17,484 nucleotides of DNA from Candidatus Heimdallarchaeota archaeon (GTDB taxonomy: Archaea > Asgardarchaeota > Heimdallarchaeia > Heimdallarchaeales > Kariarchaeaceae). The notes under the pieces were generated by a model, which was not told the origin of the DNA, did no database searches, and worked only from the letters and a program-made list of their open reading frames with translations. The stretch spans positions 1 to 17,484 of the forward strand of contig DAOUUM010000020.1 in NCBI GenBank assembly GCA_030668165.1, read 5' to 3'. This document shows positions 1 through 8,226 of the stretch, piece after piece (within the stretch, counting starts at the first letter, position 1; the number at the start of each line of letters is the position of its first letter). Both the position numbers and the translations under genes were made by a program.

Positions 1-225
1 AAATTTAATCAAACAACAGGTATTGCTAGTCTAAATCAAACAAATTTAAGAAGTTTGCCTATCCCAATTCCTCCTATTAAAGAGCAAGAGATAATAATTT
101 CTCTATTTGAGGAAATGATATCAAAATATGAAATAATTAATGATACAATTAAACAGAATTTAAATTTAGCAAGTTCATTGAAGCAATCAATACTCAAACA
201 TGCCTTTGCAGGAAAATTAGTTTAA
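1..225 (+). CDS. hsdS: Type I restriction-modification specificity subunit HsdS, C-terminal fragment
   Basis: Only the last 74 codons are in the window; the gene starts upstream. The reading frame from base 1 ends at TAA 223-225. The visible part has the hallmarks of an HsdS second target-recognition domain end: an LPIPIPPIKEQ-like motif (about visible residues 19-29), then a helical coiled-coil spacer, and the terminal motif QSILKHAFAGKLV, the classic last line of HsdS proteins. HsdS gives sequence specificity to the HsdM methylase and HsdR nuclease complex. Its partners must lie upstream, out of view. The frame stays open for 42 more codons after the stop (to 352), which may be chance or an eroded C-terminal tail. 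The family call rests on the terminal motifs and is fairly sure. Confidence 0.85.
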   Translation, partial: KFNQTTGIASLNQTNLRSLPIPIPPIKEQEIIISLFEEMISKYEIINDTIKQNLNLASSLKQSILKHAFAGKLV

Positions 226-561
226 TCAATTGATTTTAGTAAATTTCCAGAAACTAATATTAATTCAGAGTCATTTATTGATCATCTAGACAAATTAAAT
301 TACAAATTTAGAAAAGGATATGAATCCACAATTTTTGATAGAATGGATGAGTAAAAAGCATTTATGACAAATATTAAATAAACTGGAATTCACCGATCTA
401 AAATAATTTAGAATTTGATAATATGTTATTCAATTACCTTAATCGTTAATAATTACCATATTCAACTCGGTACTATCAATGACTCTGCAGACCTTTGTTT
501 TGAATGTAGATTATCGAGCTGAATCAAAAAATTCAACTTATAACTTCGAGGGGCCAATCTT
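226..561. other. Intergenic region upstream of the first XDH operon
   Basis: This is 336 bases without a convincing gene. Bases 226-354 remain open in the hsdS frame but have no start codon or ribosome site. A short inverted repeat (6-bp arms, 4-nt spacer) lies at 397-412, and the heptamer AATTACC occurs twice, at 432-438 and 451-457, 19 nt apart. These could be promoter or operator elements of the following operon, but no clear TATA/BRE pair stands out. A GAGGGG ribosome site lies at 548-553, eight bases before the ATG at 562. I see no RNA gene or mobile element here. Confidence 0.5.
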
Positions 562-2841
562 ATGAAAAATATAGATCTATACTCGCATGTCCGGGGTGAA
601 TCGATATACATAGACGATATGCCACTGGTCGCGGGTACCTTACACATCGTAATTTTATATTCGAGCATTGCAAATGGAATCATATTGAATATTGATGACA
701 AAGACGCAAAATCTATTGATGGTGTACATTCGATAATCTATGCAAGAGATATACCTGGAGTTAACCAAATAGGTAATATATTTCCCGATGAACCTTTACT
801 GGCAAATAACGAGGTTCATTTCATTGGTAATGCCATCGGCTTAATATTAGCAGAATCTCCTGAAATCGGTATACATGCTCGATCTTGTGTTAAAATTGAA
901 TATGAGGAGAAACCAGCAGTATTCGATCCCAGGGAAGCCTATGAGAAAGATTTTTTAATTCAACCACCAAGAACATTTGAAAATGGCGATGTGGATACAA
1001 TCTGGGACAGTTGTGATCTCGTCATCGAGGATACAGTTGAGATTGGTGGTCAGGAGCACCTTTACCTGGAGACACAGGCAAGTTATGCCATCCCCCAGGA
1101 AGCTGGTAAATTATTGGTTCACTCATCCACCCAATCACCAACTCTGGTGCAGAAAATAGTTGCCCGCGTGCTAGGACTTTCAATGAATTTCGTTGAAATT
1201 GATGTAAAACGTATGGGTGGAGCCTTTGGTGGAAAGGAGGATCAGGCAAATGCTTATGCATGTATGGCCGCATTGGGATCTTACTTGTCCAATAAACCTG
1301 CCAAGATAGTACTCTCAAGGCATGATGATATGCATCTGACGGGTAAGAGGCACCCATACTCGGTTGATTACAAGATTGGCATGACTAACAATGGTAAGAT
1401 CCTGGGTTATGATGTTACCTTCTATCAGGATGCGGGTGCATCCGCAGATCTATCAACCGCAATTATAGAGAGAACCCTGTTCCATGCTGCAAATGCGTAT
1501 TATATTCCTAATCTGAGAGCTCTGGGAATAAGTGCCAGGACCAATTTTCATCCTCACACAGCATTCAGAGGATTTGGTGCTCCCCAGGCAGTATTCACAA
1601 TTGAATCAGCTATTCATAAACTAGCAGGCAAATCGCAGTTCACCTATTCCCAGTTGCAAGAAATTAATCTTATGAAGGATGGGGATGAGACACATTACGG
1701 TCAGATTATGGAGAATTCCACCATTTCAACTCTATGGAATAAATTGGATGATAAATTTTCAATCCGACAAAAAGAGATTGAGATTGAGGAATATAACAAG
1801 ACAAATTCTCGTTATAAGAAGGGTGTTGCCGCCTTTCCACTCTGTTTTGGTATTAGTTTCACCAAAATCATGCTCAACCAGGCTGGTGCATTGATTCATG
1901 TCTATCAGGATGGGAGTGTTGCGATCAGCACCGGAGGTACTGAGATGGGTCAGGGCCTACAAACCCGTATGGTTCAGGTTGCGGCCACATTATTCTCCAT
2001 CTCATACGAGAAGATAAAGATCGAGGCCACCAATACCACAAGAGTGGCAAATACCTCACCATCAGCTGCCAGTGCAACAGCAGATCTCAATGGAAAAGCA
2101 CTGGAGAATGCAGCAAATAAGATAATCAAACGATTAAAAACAAAAGCAGGATTGATATTGAATCAACCTGAAGATCAGATAATTATCAAAAATGGAATTG
2201 TAGGTGTGATGGATTCAAATGGAGAGCTTGACAGGGATCATAAAACACTCGAGTGGGATGAGCTGATTATTCAATCATACCTGTCAAGGATTGATCTCAG
2301 TGCCCATGGATTTTATCAAACTCCTGGAATTCATTTTGATTCCAATATAGAAAAGGGTCATCCTTTTGCTTACTACTCGTTTGGAACCTGTCAGACTGAG
2401 GTCACTCTTGATACATTGAGAGGTACTTTTATTGTTGATACTGTCAATGTCGTTCACGATGTGGGCAAGTTGATGAATAGAGAACTGGATCTTGGTCAAC
2501 TCGAGGGAGGCATAGTACAGGGACTGGGTTGGACTCTGATGGAGGAATTGAAATACTTGGATGATGGTAGACTAGCATCCAACACATTCTCAGCATATAA
2601 AATTCCTGATATCTCATTTACACCCGAGATGAATATTGATATGTATGAGCACGATGACAATCCTATGGGTATATTCAGATCCAAGGCTATTGGAGAACCA
2701 CCATTATTCTATGGAATATCTGCCCTGTTTGCGCTTAAGAATGCAATATCAGCCTTCAACCCCAGCAATGACTCTACCTATCGCTTGCCATTGACCCCTG
2801 AACGAGCTCTGATGGATCTGTACAGGAGTGATAACTCATGA
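562..2841 (+). CDS. xdhB: Xanthine dehydrogenase, molybdopterin-binding subunit (XdhB type)
   Basis: This 759-aa protein is full length for the molybdenum subunit of the xanthine oxidase family, which hydroxylates purines such as hypoxanthine and xanthine with water as oxygen source. Motifs in order: GGQEH at 162-166 (the Gln that contacts the Mo oxo group), RMGGAFGGKE at 217-226, TAFRGFGAPQ at 333-342, GGTEMGQGLQTR at 458-469, ASATADLNG near 503-511 and KAIGEPP at 708-714. By family knowledge, Glu226, Arg336 and Glu712 match Glu802, Arg880 and Glu1261 of bovine XDH, the substrate-binding and catalytic set, so a true purine substrate is likely. A GAGGGG site precedes the ATG. The stop overlaps the next gene by 4 nt. 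No FAD or iron-sulfur subunit is encoded beside it, so it may borrow those encoded at 8227-9539 or elsewhere. It differs clearly from the 783-aa paralogue at 9541. The naming follows Rhodobacter. Confidence 0.95.
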   Translation: MKNIDLYSHVRGESIYIDDMPLVAGTLHIVILYSSIANGIILNIDDKDAKSIDGVHSIIYARDIPGVNQIGNIFPDEPLLANNEVHFIGNAIGLILAESPEIGIHARSCVKIEYEEKPAVFDPREAYEKDFLIQPPRTFENGDVDTIWDSCDLVIEDTVEIGGQEHLYLETQASYAIPQEAGKLLVHSSTQSPTLVQKIVARVLGLSMNFVEIDVKRMGGAFGGKEDQANAYACMAALGSYLSNKPAKIVLSRHDDMHLTGKRHPYSVDYKIGMTNNGKILGYDVTFYQDAGASADLSTAIIERTLFHAANAYYIPNLRALGISARTNFHPHTAFRGFGAPQAVFTIESAIHKLAGKSQFTYSQLQEINLMKDGDETHYGQIMENSTISTLWNKLDDKFSIRQKEIEIEEYNKTNSRYKKGVAAFPLCFGISFTKIMLNQAGALIHVYQDGSVAISTGGTEMGQGLQTRMVQVAATLFSISYEKIKIEATNTTRVANTSPSAASATADLNGKALENAANKIIKRLKTKAGLILNQPEDQIIIKNGIVGVMDSNGELDRDHKTLEWDELIIQSYLSRIDLSAHGFYQTPGIHFDSNIEKGHPFAYYSFGTCQTEVTLDTLRGTFIVDTVNVVHDVGKLMNRELDLGQLEGGIVQGLGWTLMEELKYLDDGRLASNTFSAYKIPDISFTPEMNIDMYEHDDNPMGIFRSKAIGEPPLFYGISALFALKNAISAFNPSNDSTYRLPLTPERALMDLYRSDNS

Positions 2842-3872
2842 AATATCTTGATCTCTGGACGCTAATTCGAGATGAGATAAGGGATATAGATCATGACAAC
2901 ATCATAGGAGTTCTGCATTTTGTTGTTGATCATTCTGGTTCCTCGCCTGGTAAGCAGGGATTCAAAATGCTGGTGCTAAATTCTGGAATTCACTCATCTA
3001 TTGGAGGTGGAATCATGGAGTATAATATCGTTGAGAAGAGTAAGGAGAAGATCAAAAATAACCTCTCCAAAATCACTATTCAGGAATTATTACATGATGA
3101 TAAATCTGATAGTGGTGAAAAATCAGGTCTGGTCTGTTCTGGTAAACAGATTGTGGTTGGTATACCATTTAATCGGTCTATACTTGATCTGGTCAACAAG
3201 ATCATCCATTCATACAATGAAAGCACTGCAATTTACCTTGAGATTACAAGAAAAGGAATTGAAATAAGAGATAAAAAACCAGAATTCTCATCGAAATTCA
3301 ATTTTGAGGGATCAATTAATGAGAATTGGATTTATCAGGAAAAAATTGGAAAATCAGCTTTCAATCTGGTATATGTATTTGGTGGAGGTCATGTGGGTGA
3401 AGCCCTGACGCGACAATTATCTCTTCTGGATTATCACATAACAGTTTGTGACAATAGAACAGACCTATTACAGATACGTGAAAACAAGTATGCACATGAG
3501 ATAAAAATTCAAGCCTATAAAGAGACCGTTGAAGAGATTATATCTGATATTGATAGTGAAAAATTGGATGCTTCAAATATTTCTATTGTAATTGTTACAG
3601 CGGCAATTGGTACCGATTATGAGGTACTATCACATCTAATGGTTAATCTAAAAATTGATACCTACCCGAAGTACATTGGTCTTATGGGAAGTACAACAAA
3701 AATATCCAAATTATATAACAGACTGAGAAACGAAGGCGATCCAGATCATGATTATGGAACTTTCATCGGTAGGATTTATGCTCCAATTGGACTGGAAATT
3801 AATTCAGGATCAGTGGAGGAAATAGCTGTCTCAATAGCTGCCCAACTAATAAAAGTGAATAATGAAGATTAA
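2838..3872 (+). CDS. xdhC: XdhC/CoxI-family molybdenum cofactor maturation protein
   Basis: XdhC-type proteins bind the molybdenum cofactor, help add its terminal sulfido ligand and hand it to xanthine dehydrogenase; they are not enzyme subunits. This 344-aa protein has both parts. The N-terminal XdhC/CoxI domain carries GSSPG at 34-38, GGGIME at 56-61 and a cysteine at 100 in VCSGKQ, where relatives often have Cys-Gly-Gly. The C-terminal Rossmann domain carries FGGGHVG at 181-187, YIGLMGS at 279-285 and IYAPIGLEINSGSVEEIA at 313-330. The ATG lies inside the last codons of the XDH gene (ATGA overlap), so translation is coupled and the two proteins are made together. It is the only such chaperone in the window and could also serve the second XDH at 9541. 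Confidence 0.93.
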   Translation: MKYLDLWTLIRDEIRDIDHDNIIGVLHFVVDHSGSSPGKQGFKMLVLNSGIHSSIGGGIMEYNIVEKSKEKIKNNLSKITIQELLHDDKSDSGEKSGLVCSGKQIVVGIPFNRSILDLVNKIIHSYNESTAIYLEITRKGIEIRDKKPEFSSKFNFEGSINENWIYQEKIGKSAFNLVYVFGGGHVGEALTRQLSLLDYHITVCDNRTDLLQIRENKYAHEIKIQAYKETVEEIISDIDSEKLDASNISIVIVTAAIGTDYEVLSHLMVNLKIDTYPKYIGLMGSTTKISKLYNRLRNEGDPDHDYGTFIGRIYAPIGLEINSGSVEEIAVSIAAQLIKVNNED

Positions 3873-3883
3873 TGATTGAATCA

Positions 3884-3905
3884 ATTATTTATTTTCTTTG
3901 TTTTT
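3884..3905 (+). terminator. T-rich stretch after the XDH operon, candidate archaeal terminator
   Basis: Just after the xdhC stop, 17 of 22 bases are T on the + strand, ending in a run of five. Archaeal RNA polymerase often terminates at such U-tracts without a hairpin. The tract overlaps the 3' end of the convergent membrane-protein gene. The call comes from composition and position only. Confidence 0.35.
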
Positions 3906-4325
3906 AGCTTCCACAGTTACCGTTTGGGTGAGTAGTAAGTACAATCCAATTAGATCCAAGATTGCTGTGGGAATGGATTGATATTTGTAAATTTCACTAC
4001 TATTGCCTGGAATAAATGAAGTAGAAACAAAGAAATCAAAGACGAATAAAATAGAAAGGACAATTTTTCCAGATATTCTGTACTTATTACCTCTCTTCCA
4101 CATTTTAACATAATACATTGCGATTCCAATTCCGAAGGGCAATGTAGTATATATTCCGTAACCTGGAGGTGGATCGAAAACAATGACATTGTAAAGACCA
4201 ACAACTAGAAAAATCAAATATGGTAATTCTCCTCTTTTGATACTCTTCTTCAGGTACACAATAATTGAATTATTGCTTATTCTATCCTTAATCGGAATTT
4301 TGGGTTTATCCTCATCCACAATCAC
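3885..4325 (-). CDS. Hypothetical four-helix membrane protein
   Basis: I do not recognise a family for this 146-aa protein. It has a charged N-terminus and four hydrophobic stretches fit to span the membrane, about residues 34-50, 57-76, 86-105 and 117-136, with a short charged C-terminus. The loop after the first helix is proline-rich (FDPPPGYG, 50-57). The start is GTG at 4325 with a weak AAGGT site about 12 bases upstream; a second GTG two codons later is possible. The gene is convergent with xdhC, leaving 12 bases between them, and stands alone on its strand. Nothing in the sequence links it to purine metabolism. That it encodes an integral membrane protein is well supported; the function is unknown. 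Confidence 0.7.
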   Translation of the reverse strand: MIVDEDKPKIPIKDRISNNSIIVYLKKSIKRGELPYLIFLVVGLYNVIVFDPPPGYGIYTTLPFGIGIAMYYVKMWKRGNKYRISGKIVLSILFVFDFFVSTSFIPGNSSEIYKYQSIPTAILDLIGLYLLLTQTVTVEAKNKENK

Positions 4326-4477
4326 TTCATAAATTCAAACCTTATTAATTTTATTGAGAGAAATACAATATGGATATCAATCAATTAATTTGATATACCA
4401 AAACTCGATTTTGCACATAATCAACTTTTTGTACTATGGTAATATATTCAGTTTAGAAGCAATAGGATGATAATTTA

Positions 4478-5026
4478 TTGAGTACTAAAAAACTAACTGG
4501 CAAGGAATTAGCTAAGATAAATAAGAGAAAAAAATTCTATGATAAACTTGAAAATCTCTACAATAGATCAGAAGAGGGTAAAGATCAGATTATATTTCTG
4601 ACGATGAATAAGAAGAATTCATTTCCCGAATTCGATGAATTATCAAAGATTTTGAATAAAAATTTTGTTGAATTAGATCAGGAAATAGAGATGAAGGGTA
4701 GCAGGACACTAGATATTGTGTATTTTGAAGAAGCACAATTTCTCTTAGATGCTTCAAAATCTGAAATTCTTAAAATATACCGTCGTGAGACCAAACTTAA
4801 TGCTGAGGGTGAACTCCGTAAGGGATCAGGATCTACTGAAGGTGATTATAATTACCAGGCCGCATACAACTGGGCAATTGAAATTGGTAAAAATGAAAAA
4901 TTAGCTGAGACCTTAGCTAAGGAAAGAGTGAATCCAACAGTATATGATCTCACACCAGCCAAAGCTGTTATTTTGGATCCAATTCACTATAGATCTAAAA
5001 AACAACCAAGAAGAAAAAGAAGATAA
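4478..5026 (+). CDS. Hypothetical small protein with strongly basic C-terminal tail
   Basis: This 182-aa soluble protein matches no family I recognise. It begins with a lysine-rich helix (about 1-35), has an alpha/beta-looking core (about 36-160) and ends with a tail of Arg and Lys (KKQPRRKRR, residues 174-182) that would suit RNA or DNA binding. No signal peptide, membrane helix or metal-binding cysteine is visible; the sequence contains no cysteine. The start is TTG at 4478, preceded by AGGATGA at 4464-4470; no ATG gives a comparable start. It is monocistronic, with about 150 bases upstream holding an AT-rich TATA-like stretch at 4440-4448. Codon usage and reading-frame length suggest a real gene. 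The function is unknown. Confidence 0.65.
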   Translation: MSTKKLTGKELAKINKRKKFYDKLENLYNRSEEGKDQIIFLTMNKKNSFPEFDELSKILNKNFVELDQEIEMKGSRTLDIVYFEEAQFLLDASKSEILKIYRRETKLNAEGELRKGSGSTEGDYNYQAAYNWAIEIGKNEKLAETLAKERVNPTVYDLTPAKAVILDPIHYRSKKQPRRKRR

Positions 5027-5119
5027 ATTAATTATTTGAAATTTTATTTTATACATTGGCTCCTGTGAACTTCAATTTATTATTTTATCTTAGTAGTTAA
5101 TGATTATCTCAGTCAGGTC

Positions 5120-6151
5120 CTAATTCTGATTACCTAGATTATTTAATTTTGATTTTTTATTTAGTATTTTTCTTGAGGTGAAAATTGCTGTGATAATCAG
5201 TATTAGCGGAGGAGCGGATAGATTAAAAATATCAGATTCATTATCGGTACTATCACTTGTAGTTTCAGATGTTTCTACTGGTGGTATATATTCCTTGAAT
5301 CCCTGTTTAAGATCAATAACATCGTAAGAACTTCCCACTTGACGAGTATATTTCAAATTATAGAAAAATTTGGTCACAATACCTCTTCCATAATCCAGTT
5401 CTACCTCGAATATCCTACCATGGGCAAGTTCCCAGTCATATGTTGAATTCTCCCATCTCTCAAAACTTCTAAAATACTGTTTGAAAGTTTTTTCCTCAGT
5501 ATTAATCTGACTGAAAAGTGAAATCTCATCATGGGTAATCGTATAATAATTGTCTGTTTGATTTGCGTAAAATGGATATTCTATGTCGGACTCTGAGATA
5601 GATACATTGCTCTCAGTGATAGATTCAGATCGCTCGGTATACATCGTTTCATTGTCATCCACAAAATAGGGAAAAACAAAATTCTCTACATTCCACTTAT
5701 AAAATGGGTATATTATTGGATCATTATCCTCAATATCAATAAAATCCATAACCTTGCTAAAATTGATTCCAGATGTATAATTAGTAAAAAATGGCATAAT
5801 TACCATAAAATCCGAAGACGATGAGATTGATTCCATTGATTTATAATATCCAAGATATGTAAAACCTGAATAATCTTCAGTATCAGTTGTTGTGGTAACA
5901 TTAACTATTGTAGTTTCCAGGGAATCCGGATGTTCTTGAATATTGTCAACGGTGATATTTAATATGTCGCCACTCTGATATTTGAGTGATGGACTATGAA
6001 TAGAACTATTGAGCTCATAATACAGAGAATAATCAATAATTTCAAATTGAAACTCATCACCAATTGAGAGTGCAGTTGGAAAAACTGTCGTTTCTGCTGA
6101 TGATGGATTAACCAGTAGTAGTAGAGTAATAATGAGAATTAATTTTTTCAT
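5120..6151 (-). CDS. Secreted, membrane-anchored surface protein (hypothetical)
   Basis: This 343-aa protein starts with a signal peptide (KK, hydrophobic core 4-14, likely cleavage after SSA at 17-19). A long extracellular part rich in Asp, Glu, Tyr, Ser and Thr follows. About ten N-x-S/T sequons (for example Asn48, Asn65 and Asn84) predict heavy N-glycosylation. A Ser/Thr/Glu-rich linker leads to a hydrophobic helix near 313-326 and a lysine-rich cytoplasmic end. This signal-body-linker-helix-basic tail plan is common in archaeal surface proteins and resembles Asgard C-terminal anchor or sorting domains, though I cannot assign a named one. The ATG at 6151 is clear, with AAGGG six bases before it. 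It is a single gene with no visible link to the catabolic genes. It could be a substrate-binding or structural envelope protein; the ligand is unknown. Confidence 0.7.
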   Translation of the reverse strand: MKKLILIITLLLLVNPSSAETTVFPTALSIGDEFQFEIIDYSLYYELNSSIHSPSLKYQSGDILNITVDNIQEHPDSLETTIVNVTTTTDTEDYSGFTYLGYYKSMESISSSSDFMVIMPFFTNYTSGINFSKVMDFIDIEDNDPIIYPFYKWNVENFVFPYFVDDNETMYTERSESITESNVSISESDIEYPFYANQTDNYYTITHDEISLFSQINTEEKTFKQYFRSFERWENSTYDWELAHGRIFEVELDYGRGIVTKFFYNLKYTRQVGSSYDVIDLKQGFKEYIPPVETSETTSDSTDNESDIFNLSAPPLILIITAIFTSRKILNKKSKLNNLGNQN

Positions 6152-6292
6152 ATTTATCCCTTGTTTGTTCCGGATTAATGAATCAGCATATTAAGTTTTG
6201 CAGACAATATATTCCTCTGGGAATTAGATTTCTAAATAAAATATCTTTTTTATATCAATGGAAATTGTAATAAATATGGATCCACACAGACA

Positions 6293-7744
6293 TTATACAT
6301 TTGCACCTGTGCCTTTGATTTTACTGGCATTTACTCTATACTGCTCAAATACCTTGGCCAAATCCTGCATCTTATGATTTAGTTCTTTGATATCAACAGT
6401 TGTGAACGCATAATTATCAATCAAGGTTTTTCCATTGGCGATAACATACGATATCTCATTCCCTGCGGATGCCCATATAATGTTTTCCAAGACGGTTTCT
6501 TTAATTGTTGGCACCATATTAGGTTTGGACAGATCAACCATGATTATATCCGCATCTTTACCAATCTCAAGAGATCCTGCATTGATCCCCAACATCTCAG
6601 CTGGTATTGTGGTGATCATCTGAAGTACCTCTTCAGCACCCAGCACCGTGGCATCCTGATTCAGTGCCTTTTGATACTGACTGGCAAGTCGAGCTGCACT
6701 CAACATATTTTGAGAATCTGCAGAACCAGAACCATCAGTTGATATGGATACTCGGATACCAGCATCAATCATATCCAGTATAAGAGGCATACCAGATCCT
6801 AGTATGGTATTTGCCAGTGGATTATGAACAACCATCACATTGTGTTTTGCCATTATCTCAATATCATCTTTGGTGGAATGCACCTGGTGTGCAAGCATGG
6901 TTCTATTATCAAGAAAACCAATACTATCTGCATAACCCACAGGACTGAAGCCATACTTATTAGTGAACCACTTGGTTGTGTTTGGTTCTTCAGATGAATG
7001 TATATGCATTAATGTGTTATGGTCTCTTGACCACTGTTTAAGTGCTTTGAGTAATTCTGGACCATTTGAGAAAAATTGATCCGGACCGGGAATAATTGTT
7101 ACCCTGTCCAAATTCTGATTGTCTGCAAGGTACTTGTCAAGTCGTAACAAAGCTTCATCTACAGAATCAAGTATTTTCTCATAGTAATTGCGATCCTGCG
7201 ATCCAACTGCTATGAATATTCTGGTACCTACCACCTCACTGGCCTCAGCCAGCTCATTGACGTGATATTTATTGAAATTGCAATGATGGGTCAAAGCGGT
7301 GGTAATTCCAAAACTGATATCATCAACCCTTGCCTTGGTATAGGTTAACAGATAGGGTGAGATACCCAGTTGTTCGGTCAACTGATCTTTGCTGTTATGT
7401 ATCCACTCGGTGAAGGGATTGACTGCTGCATCAAGCCAGACCGTCAGCGGTTGATCCTTGGCGATACCAATAATTGTTGATTCGTGATCGTGACCATGAG
7501 CTTTAATGAAACCTGGTAGGATGACTCCATTCAATTGTGGAACCCTGGTGCTATCAGAATTACCAATTATCTCAAGATGTTCACCATATTTGTTAATTAT
7601 CCTATTGGCAATTTCCTCAGAATATCTGCCTACCTCTAGAATTTTTTCCTGAAACAGGATGTATCCATCCTCTATCCTATCAAGATTTTCCCCGTTTTTC
7701 GTCATGGGTATGAGATATTTGGCTCGCATCAACTTTGTTTTCAT
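6293..7744 (-). CDS. SsnA/TrzN-type amidohydrolase, probable purine-ring deaminase
   Basis: Members of this amidohydrolase group are metal-dependent aminohydrolases acting on aromatic N-heterocycles such as guanine, 8-oxoguanine, methylthioadenosine or triazines. Counting from the TTG at 7750, the protein shows HGH at 85-87 (metal ligands), HIHSSE at 249-254 (His251 metal ligand, Glu254 catalytic), LAHQVH at 286-291 and STDG at 337-340 (metal-ligand Asp339), then the usual C-terminal beta-sandwich return (GSLEIGKDADIIMVDL, near 391-406). I prefer ATG at 7744 (483 aa) over that TTG, because an AGAG-like site fits its spacing better. It is divergent from the XDH operon across 227 bases. In purine-utilisation clusters SsnA or guanine deaminase converts aminopurines to oxopurines for XDH, so guanine deamination is my best guess. 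The family is sure, the substrate is not. Confidence 0.85.
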   Translation of the reverse strand: MKTKLMRAKYLIPMTKNGENLDRIEDGYILFQEKILEVGRYSEEIANRIINKYGEHLEIIGNSDSTRVPQLNGVILPGFIKAHGHDHESTIIGIAKDQPLTVWLDAAVNPFTEWIHNSKDQLTEQLGISPYLLTYTKARVDDISFGITTALTHHCNFNKYHVNELAEASEVVGTRIFIAVGSQDRNYYEKILDSVDEALLRLDKYLADNQNLDRVTIIPGPDQFFSNGPELLKALKQWSRDHNTLMHIHSSEEPNTTKWFTNKYGFSPVGYADSIGFLDNRTMLAHQVHSTKDDIEIMAKHNVMVVHNPLANTILGSGMPLILDMIDAGIRVSISTDGSGSADSQNMLSAARLASQYQKALNQDATVLGAEEVLQMITTIPAEMLGINAGSLEIGKDADIIMVDLSKPNMVPTIKETVLENIIWASAGNEISYVIANGKTLIDNYAFTTVDIKELNHKMQDLAKVFEQYRVNASKIKGTGANV

Positions 7745-7750
7745 AAACAA

Positions 7751-7971
7751 CTACTCTTGATTTAATGGATTATTTGAATTATGTTTTGGTAATAGTTCCT
7801 TGAGAAGATGTTTTTTGGACCTGATATCAATCAGTTAGACAAATGATACCTAATTGTCGATTTGAGTGATAAAAATACACAAAAAATTTTGAATCGATCG
7901 ATCTTATTTTTAATCAATTTTCAAATTTTTGGATTACAATAGACGGACTTGTACCTTGGAAAGATGTATTC
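7751..7971. promoter_or_regulatory. Divergent promoter region between deaminase and XDH operon
   Basis: These bases separate two divergent transcription units of the presumed purine pathway and must carry both promoters. The region is AT-rich. A perfect 10-bp palindrome (ATCGATCGAT) lies at 7893-7902, and a small inverted repeat CTGA-N6-TCAG lies near 7818-7831. The palindrome is one candidate operator for a shared regulator. I could not fix TATA boxes with confidence. Confidence 0.35.
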
Positions 7972-8226
7972 ATGAAAATTTATGTTGAGTTGATGTCCTT
8001 TATCAGACGTCCAGATAATGTTCCTCGAACATTTGAGCATGAATTGGATGAATCAACGACTATTTCCCAACTATTGAAAAATCTTGGATATACATCTGAT
8101 GAGATACGAATGATGCAAACTTTTGTATCTACAGTAACTGAAAAAGATAATGTACGAGCCCAAAGAAGTTATGTTCTAAAAGATGGGGATCATCTTTTCA
8201 TAACTCTTCCCGTTGGAGGCGGATAA
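7972..8226 (+). CDS. MoaD/ThiS-family ubiquitin-like sulfur carrier protein
   Basis: This 84-aa protein has the size and plan of MoaD/ThiS beta-grasp carriers: an N-terminal strand MKIYVEL, a second strand with charged residues, the helix ISQLLKNLG (about 31-39), a late LKDGDHLFITLPV segment (68-80) and a C-terminal Gly-Gly(-Gly) tail right at the stop. In MoaD the terminal glycine is adenylated and thiocarboxylated, and supplies the dithiolene sulfurs of molybdopterin; ThiS, SAMP and Urm1 use the same chemistry for other targets. As first gene of an XDH operon, a role in building or supplying molybdopterin is the natural inference, but ThiS- or SAMP-like use cannot be excluded. GGAAAG at 7958-7963 serves the ATG. 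The extra third glycine is slightly unusual. Confidence 0.85.
   Translation: MKIYVELMSFIRRPDNVPRTFEHELDESTTISQLLKNLGYTSDEIRMMQTFVSTVTEKDNVRAQRSYVLKDGDHLFITLPVGGG
8215..8219 (+). promoter_or_regulatory. Shine-Dalgarno site inside the Gly-Gly codons of the MoaD-like gene
   Basis: GGAGG lies within the codons for the terminal glycines of the MoaD-like protein and sits seven bases before the TTG at 8227, but thirteen before the ATG at 8233. The spacing favours the TTG as start of the FAD subunit. The stop codon and this TTG are directly adjacent, so translation is probably coupled. Confidence 0.6.

Noticed and set aside
462..701. 79-codon minus-strand frame across the first XDH start
   Set aside because: It overlaps the start region of a clear gene, has no ribosome site and no recognisable domain.
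1022..1357. 111-codon open frame on the minus strand
   Set aside because: It lies wholly inside the XDH gene with its conserved motifs; the composition (many Pro, His and Trp) is that of an antisense shadow.
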